Shown here: piece after piece, positions 58,983 through 64,000 of the stretch
Numbering within the stretch: the stretch's first letter is position 1
How the letters are laid out: the number at the start of each line of letters is the position of its first letter
Assembly: GCF_014107495.1 (NCBI RefSeq)
Contig: NZ_CP041969.1
Span: forward strand, 5,877,501 to 5,941,500
DNA from: Cohnella cholangitidis
GTDB lineage: Bacteria > Bacillota > Bacilli > Paenibacillales > Paenibacillaceae
Length of the DNA: 64,000 nt
Reading direction: 5' to 3'
Translations under genes and position numbers: made by a program
The notes under the pieces: model-generated
The model's database searches: none
The model's input: only the letters and a program-made list of their open reading frames with translations
Told to the model about the DNA's origin: nothing

Positions 58983-59887
58983 CCCCTAAGATTATACGGA
59001 CCATAGCCGAATTGAGAGAGGAAATCGCCGCCCGCAAATCGGCGATGACGGGTAACCCGACGGTCGGATTCGTGCCGACGATGGGTTATCTGCATGATGG
59101 CCATGCGAGCTTGCTGCGCCAATCTTCATCGGACAATGGCTTAACCGTATTAAGCATATTCGTCAATCCGACCCAATTCGGGCCCGGCGAAGATCTGGAC
59201 AAATACCCGCGCGACGAGCAACGCGATTTGAACGTTGCGGCACGATCCGGCGCCGATCTCGTCTTTATTCCTTCCGTAGAGGAAATGTATCCTCGCAGGC
59301 GGGCAACAAGCGTCACCGTCTCGGACGTAACCGAACGGTTGTGCGGAGCGAGCCGACCCGGCCATTTTGACGGAGTCGCTTTGGTCGTTACGAAGCTGTT
59401 TAATATCGTGCAGCCGGATCGCGCATATTTTGGAATGAAGGATGCCCAACAGATCGCCGTCATTGCCACGATGGTGAGGGATCTGAACATTCCCGTCGAA
59501 ATCGTTCCTTGTCCGATCGTACGCGAGCAGGATGGATTGGCGCTTAGCTCGAGGAACGTCTATTTGGCACCGGAGGAAAGAAAACAAGCGCTAGTTCTAT
59601 CCCAATCGTTATCTAGGGTCACGGAATGGATTCGCGGAGGCATGACGCCGCAACAGACCATTCAACGCCTTCAAGAGGAAATTCGGCGCGCTCCGCTCGC
59701 GGATATTGATTACGTGGACGTTCTGAAGTATCCTGATCTAGTCCCTGCGGAAGCGGATCGGCCGCTCAGCGAGGCGGATGGTCGCTTGTTAATCGCGGTA
59801 GCCGTACGATTCGGAAAAACTCGTCTTATCGATAATAGGCTGATTAATCCAGCGGAAGTAGGTGCAGATATATGTTTCGCCAAATGA
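58979..59887 (+). CDS. panC: Pantothenate synthetase
   Basis: Joins pantoate and beta-alanine with ATP. 302 residues with [31 protein letters not shown] and FGMKDAQQ, and the KMSKS-like [10 protein letters not shown]. Intact, overlapping panB at the start (ATGA) and panD at its end by 16 bases. Confidence 0.96.
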   Translation: MTPKIIRTIAELREEIAARKSAMTGNPTVGFVPTMGYLHDGHASLLRQSSSDNGLTVLSIFVNPTQFGPGEDLDKYPRDEQRDLNVAARSGADLVFIPSVEEMYPRRRATSVTVSDVTERLCGASRPGHFDGVALVVTKLFNIVQPDRAYFGMKDAQQIAVIATMVRDLNIPVEIVPCPIVREQDGLALSSRNVYLAPEERKQALVLSQSLSRVTEWIRGGMTPQQTIQRLQEEIRRAPLADIDYVDVLKYPDLVPAEADRPLSEADGRLLIAVAVRFGKTRLIDNRLINPAEVGADICFAK

Positions 59888-60254
59888 TGAAAGCCAAAAT
59901 ACACCGCGCAACGGTAACGGAAGCGAATTTGAATTACGTCGGCAGCGTGACCATCGACCAGGATTTACTTGAATTGGTCGATATTTTGCCCGATGAGAAA
60001 GTTCAGATCGTCAACAATAATAACGGAGCGCGCTTCGAGACATACGCTATCCCGGGACGCGCGGTTCGGGCGTTATTTGCTTGAACGGCGCAGCCGCAAG
60101 GCTCGTGCAACCGGGAGATCAAGTCATCATCATCAATTACGGTCTCATGAGCGATGAAGAAGCACGTCGGCACCATCCAAGGGTAGCGATTATGGATGAG
60201 CGCAATCAAGTTGTCAAATTGTTGGCGGAAGAACCGCATTCGACCGTTTTGTAA
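59872..60254 (+). pseudogene. panD: Aspartate 1-decarboxylase precursor, interrupted by a 1-base deletion
   Basis: Makes beta-alanine; pyruvoyl enzyme. [16 protein letters not shown] followed by YVGSVTID, with the self-cleavage Gly24-Ser25. Frame fails at 60056-60064 (GGACGCGCGGT); a -1 shift restores [19 protein letters not shown] to the end at 60254. Restored length is 127 residues, exactly usual. Likely an error in a GC repeat. Confidence 0.83.
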
Positions 60255-60361
60255 CACGTATGAAACCCTAGCCGGAGACGCAGAATGAGCAGTACAGTTT
60301 CACTGCGAAGCTGGTGCTTACGAGGCCGATTGTTTACACAATCGTGTAGGGGGACGATTTT

Positions 60362-61000
60362 ATGATTCGACAATGGTTCGCGACGATGAACGATATGCTC
60401 GACGACCTTATCGTGCGCTATCCGCACGCGTCCGGGGAAGAAAAAAACGACCTTAAGCAACAATTGGACATGCTCAAATCGTTAAGTGATGATATTATTG
60501 AGTCATGGTTACAGTTCGAAGACAAGATGGGTTTATTCCGGGATATCCAGCAACAGACTTCATCCATCGCTCCCGAACCGCATAAATTTCTGGCATCGTT
60601 CGTTAAAGGGCAAGGTTACTTCAAGCTTCACATGTTCAAGCATGCTTCGGATCAATTGGAAGACGCCGTTGCTTCTTATCCGGACTTCGTGTGCGCGCGA
60701 TTGTTCTTGGCTATGTCGCGGATGCACCTCAAGCAGTGGAACGAAGCGCAAAGGCATTTTCAATTGATTGCGGCTATAGCGGAAGAAAGCAGATTACGGG
60801 CGATCGCGTATAATGCGCTTGGTTGCATACAAGCTATCTACGCTCACTTGGAGCAAGCTCAATGTTACTTTCATAAAGCGTTGGAAGCCGATCCCGCTTT
60901 CATGGATCCCAAAATGAACCTGGAGTCGGTACAGCAAGGAAACGGTCAACTACAGCTTCAATTCGGCAGCGCGGAGTTACAAACGTTAGTTCAAGTGTAA
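60362..61000 (+). CDS. TPR-repeat protein, unknown role
   Basis: 212 residues; ATG 60362 after AGGGGGACG. N-terminal helical part (about 1-75) then TPR-like pairs, e.g. HASDQLEDAVASYPDF, RMHLKQWNEAQRHFQL, HLEQAQCYFHKALEADP. No signal peptide. Between panD and dinG, a place with no matching gene in Bacillus as I know it. Role unknown. Confidence 0.65.
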   Translation: MIRQWFATMNDMLDDLIVRYPHASGEEKNDLKQQLDMLKSLSDDIIESWLQFEDKMGLFRDIQQQTSSIAPEPHKFLASFVKGQGYFKLHMFKHASDQLEDAVASYPDFVCARLFLAMSRMHLKQWNEAQRHFQLIAAIAEESRLRAIAYNALGCIQAIYAHLEQAQCYFHKALEADPAFMDPKMNLESVQQGNGQLQLQFGSAELQTLVQV

Positions 61001-61030
61001 TCCGCCTTACGGAAGGAAAGGAAGTCGGGA

Positions 61031-63928
61031 ATGAAATTTGCCGTGCTCGATTTTGAAACAACGGGCATGTCGTCCGATAAAGATGAAATCATACAAACGG
61101 GACTCGCGCTTATCGACGAAGCGGGTGCCGTTTGTTCCACGTATGCAAGCTTTGTGCGGCCGAGCAAACCGGTTCCCGCGGAAATCACGCGCCTGACCGG
61201 GATACGAGACGATGACGTTAAGGAATCGCCGGAGCTTGAAGATGTGCTAAACGATATTGTCCCTATGTTGCAGAATGTTATACTTGTCGGCCATAACATA
61301 GAATTCGATGCGCATTTCCTCCAGGCTGCCTTAGACAAGTGCGGCTATTTACCGTTCACGGGCAGAATGCTGGATACGGTGGAGCTGGCCAAACTGCTCT
61401 ATCCGACGCTGCCTTCGTTCTCTTTGACTTCGCTTACCCAATCCCTGAACATCGAGCATGAGCGTCCCCATCAGGCGGATAGCGACGCTCTTGCGACAGC
61501 CGAGTTGTTTCTACTATGCTTGAATAAGCTTCGCAAACTTCCCCTTTTCACCTTGCAAAGGTTAAGCGCTATGTTTGATCCCGATCGTAACGATCTAGGC
61601 TGGCTTATCGCGGATGCATTGTCGTGGCGGGAGACGCAACCGATGCTATCGGAGGACGGAATTCACCATTTCCGCCAATTCGCCATGAACGTGGGGGATT
61701 GGGGAGAAGAGTCGGCGATGAACAGCCCCGATGTAGAGAGCGAAGCGTCGGAACTGCTTAAAGATATGGATTTCGAGCATTACTTAACGGCGGTTCAAGA
61801 CAATTTGAAGACGATGTTTCCTGCTTATGAAACAAGGGAAGGGCAGGACATCATGTTTCAGCAAGTATTCGGCGCACTGCGAGACGATTCGCATCTGTTA
61901 GTAGAAGCCGGTACCGGAACAGGCAAATCGTTAGGATACTTACTTCCTTCTCTCTATTACGGTTTGAAGGAAAACAAAAAGGTCGTCGTAAGCACGCACA
62001 CGATTCAGCTGCAAGAGCAGTTGCGGGAACGCGACTTGCCCTTGCTGCACAATGCGATACCGGTTCCTTTTCGCGCTTCCGTGTTCAAAGGGCGAAGCAA
62101 CTACCTCTGCTTGAGGAAGTTCGAGAACCGGCAGCAAATTCCCGAATATGCCATGAGCAGGGAAGAAGCGGTTACTCGCGGAGGCATGACGGTATGGCTT
62201 GGGGAAACGACTAGAGGCGAATCCGAAGAGCTGAACGTCGGGGGACGCAATAAAGACGAATGGGATGCGGTTTCCAGCGACGCGGCATCCTGTCTGAACC
62301 GTGCCTGCCCTTGGTTCAGAAGATGCTTCTATCATCGCGCGCGGCAAGAAGCGGGCAAATCGGATTTGATTATTACGAACCACGCTCTATTGTTTACGGA
62401 TTTGCGCGCGGAGCATAGACTTCTGCCCTCCTACGACCGATTGGTCGTAGACGAAGCCCACCATCTTGAAGAGGTGGCCAGCCACCATCTCGGACAGAAG
62501 ACGGGACATTCCTCTCTGGCAGTCCCCCTGCAGCGAATCTGGAAGGACGCGAGAACGGGATTGCTCCCTCAGCTCATCGGCTCGGTTGCGGCCATGGGAA
62601 CCGGTCATTCGAGCGCGTGGGCGGAGAAGCTGGACGTTCTCGTTCCTACGGTTCAGGAGATCCGGGAAGCATGGGAACGATGGATGGAGGCGTTGTATCA
62701 ACTGCTAGCCGCCAACGCGGCCGCCGATGAAACGGGTAATCTCACTTTGAGGCTTAAGCCGAACGATTTGCCCGAATCTTGGGATAGCTTATCCGTTGAT
62801 GGCAACAACGTCATCCAGCTCTTATCGGATCTCATTCGGCCTCTGGAGAAATTAACGGCGGAGATTCGGGAAGAGGCGGACGAGCTCAGCCTGCAAGGGA
62901 TGCTGACCGATTTAAGCGGCGTAGTGAAAGATTTGGCGAACGTAAGGGCGGATACGCAATCGTTCGTGACGTTAGGCAAGCCGGAGTTCGTCTATTGGGT
63001 AGAAGGGCATTCGCAATACCGGGGGAGATCGGTTTGGATCTACGGAGTGCCTGCGGACGTAAGCGAACTTCTCAGGGAAGGCGTGTTCGAGCGCAAAGCT
63101 AGCGTTATAATGACCTCGGCTACGTTAACGATCGACAAATCGTTCCGTTACGTGACGGAACAGCTCGGCCTTGACGAAGCGGACAAAGGCGGACGGCTCA
63201 AAACCGCGATGCTGCCATCTCCGTTCCGATATAGGGATCAAGCGCTCGTGCTGATTCCTAGAGATTTTCCCGGCATAAAAGGCAGAGACGGCGAAACGGT
63301 ATTCTTGAACGCGTTAATCGATTCTTTGCAGGAAACGGCCAAGACCGTCGGCGGTCGGATGCTCGTTCTGTTCACCTCTCACCGAATGCTCAAGACCGTC
63401 TACGGGCCGCTCAAAGAACGGCTTGTGGATAGCGGCATTCAAGTGTTGGGCCAAGGAATGGACGGAGGCAGCCGCAGCAGATTAACCCAGCAATTCGTAA
63501 AACAGCCCTCGTCCGTCTTGCTCGGGACGAGCAGCTTCTGGGAGGGAATCGACCTTCCGGGAGACGCGCTGACATGCCTTGTGATCGTACGACTTCCCTT
63601 CCAACCGCCGAATCATCCGGTTGCCGAAGCGAAGTCGGAGAAATTGCTGTCGGAGAACAAAAACCCGTTCATGAAGCTCTCGCTCCCTCAAGCGGTTATC
63701 CGGTTTAAACAAGGCTTCGGTCGGCTCGTGCGAACGGCGACCGATCGCGGAATCGTAATCATATACGACACCAGAGTCATTGACACGAATTACGGTAAAT
63801 ATTTTTTGTATTCCTTACCCGGTCCCAAAATGGAACACCTACCGACTGCGGCGATGTCCGCAAGAATCGATTCCTGGTTAAAGCCCGTTGCCGCTCAAGA
63901 AGAGGGAGAGACGCATGAAACCCATTAA
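61031..63928 (+). CDS. dinG: DinG-family helicase with N-terminal 3'-5' exonuclease
   Basis: 965 residues. N-terminal DEDDh exonuclease (about 1-165): FAVLDFETTGMSSDKDEIIQ and HNIEFDAHFL with HQADSDA. Then an XPD-like helicase: EAGTGTGKSLGYLLPS (Walker A, about 293), VVDEAHHLEE, and the C-terminal SFWEGIDLPGD with QGFGRLVR. Four Cys, one in NYLCLRKF and three in CLNRACPWFRRC (spacing x60, x4, x5), look like the Fe-S set of XPD/DinG. Repairs DNA or resolves unusual structures. Ends 14 bases into rex. Confidence 0.93.
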   Translation: MKFAVLDFETTGMSSDKDEIIQTGLALIDEAGAVCSTYASFVRPSKPVPAEITRLTGIRDDDVKESPELEDVLNDIVPMLQNVILVGHNIEFDAHFLQAALDKCGYLPFTGRMLDTVELAKLLYPTLPSFSLTSLTQSLNIEHERPHQADSDALATAELFLLCLNKLRKLPLFTLQRLSAMFDPDRNDLGWLIADALSWRETQPMLSEDGIHHFRQFAMNVGDWGEESAMNSPDVESEASELLKDMDFEHYLTAVQDNLKTMFPAYETREGQDIMFQQVFGALRDDSHLLVEAGTGTGKSLGYLLPSLYYGLKENKKVVVSTHTIQLQEQLRERDLPLLHNAIPVPFRASVFKGRSNYLCLRKFENRQQIPEYAMSREEAVTRGGMTVWLGETTRGESEELNVGGRNKDEWDAVSSDAASCLNRACPWFRRCFYHRARQEAGKSDLIITNHALLFTDLRAEHRLLPSYDRLVVDEAHHLEEVASHHLGQKTGHSSLAVPLQRIWKDARTGLLPQLIGSVAAMGTGHSSAWAEKLDVLVPTVQEIREAWERWMEALYQLLAANAAADETGNLTLRLKPNDLPESWDSLSVDGNNVIQLLSDLIRPLEKLTAEIREEADELSLQGMLTDLSGVVKDLANVRADTQSFVTLGKPEFVYWVEGHSQYRGRSVWIYGVPADVSELLREGVFERKASVIMTSATLTIDKSFRYVTEQLGLDEADKGGRLKTAMLPSPFRYRDQALVLIPRDFPGIKGRDGETVFLNALIDSLQETAKTVGGRMLVLFTSHRMLKTVYGPLKERLVDSGIQVLGQGMDGGSRSRLTQQFVKQPSSVLLGTSSFWEGIDLPGDALTCLVIVRLPFQPPNHPVAEAKSEKLLSENKNPFMKLSLPQAVIRFKQGFGRLVRTATDRGIVIIYDTRVIDTNYGKYFLYSLPGPKMEHLPTAAMSARIDSWLKPVAAQEEGETHETH

Positions 63929-64000
63929 AATTTCCGAAGCAGTCGTGAGAAGGCTACCGATTTATTTACGTTTTCTGAACGAGTTAAGCCTGAGCAACAT
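63915..64000 (+). CDS. rex: Redox-sensing repressor Rex, N-terminal part
   Basis: Only the first 28 codons are in the window. MKPIKISEAVVRRLPIYLRF matches the N-terminal winged helix of Rex, which senses NADH/NAD+ and represses respiratory and fermentation genes. It overlaps dinG by 14 bases, so the two may be translated together. The place after dinG is not the usual Bacillus position. Possible target: the half Rex-like site near qcrA. Confidence 0.75.
   Translation, partial: MKPIKISEAVVRRLPIYLRFLNELSLSN

Overview
The window is a vegetative chromosome segment of a spore-forming, low-to-mid-GC Bacillota, most likely Paenibacillaceae (Cohnella or Paenibacillus type). The evidence is four sporulation genes (ypeB, spoVIF, spoIVA, ypjB), a bacillithiol gene pair (bshA/bshB1), a TRAP-regulated trp operon, a menaquinol:cytochrome c reductase of Bacillus type, and futalosine-route menaquinone genes (mqnP, ubiX, mqnA). 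From memory of the Bacillus subtilis map, the gene order from ypeB to dinG is collinear with that chromosome. I recognised no insertion sequence, prophage or CRISPR array.

Layout. 1-13.5 kb: end of prsW, a small Cys protein, ypeB, ypfA/ypfB, cmk, plsC, rpsA homologue, yphA, yphB (YIEGIA family) with a broken partner gene, der, plsY, gpsA, spoVIF, yphE, two small ferredoxins around a nucleotidyltransferase-like gene, and lipoprotein yphF. 13.5-19.4 kb: spoIVA with a sigma-E-type promoter, then a ribose-type sugar ABC transporter with its own promoter. 19.5-27.7 kb: hbs, tRNA-Pro(GGG), mtrB (TRAP), a broken membrane-anchored gene, hepS-menG-mqnP-ubiX-mqnA-hepT, ndk, cheR. 27.8-40.5 kb: aroC-aroB-aroH, an accessory gene with tandem palindromic repeats, trpEDCFBA behind a TRAP attenuator, hisC, tyrA. 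40.5-44.7 kb: a candidate CcpA-controlled small RNA, an ECF sigma/anti-sigma pair, a phosphatase, a hypothetical protein, an IDEAL-domain protein. 44.8-57.8 kb: a CE7 esterase, ypiF, qcrABC, ypjA, ypjB, a YitT-family gene, MazG-like ypjD, a TPR protein, dapB, mgsA, bshB1, bshA, cca, birA. 57.8-64 kb: a structured leader, panBCD, a TPR protein, an exonuclease-fused dinG, start of rex.

How the genes work together. Chorismate made by aroC feeds aroH/tyrA/hisC, trpEDCFBA and, through mqnA, menaquinone. The prenyl chain comes from hepS/hepT, and menaquinol is oxidised by qcrABC. mtrB encodes the protein that should read the six-GAG element in front of trpE, so regulator and target lie about 11 kb apart. 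mgsA, bshA and bshB1 link methylglyoxal formation with bacillithiol synthesis.

Sequence-quality caution. Seven genes (the yphB partner, a gene after mtrB, hepS, bshB1, cca, panB twice, panD) are interrupted by what look like eight single-base deletions, all of the same sign. Restoring one base gives lengths divisible by three and, where I know the family, the usual family length. This points to systematic base loss in the assembly more than to real pseudogenes. The most novel-looking item is the small RNA candidate at about 40592-40664.
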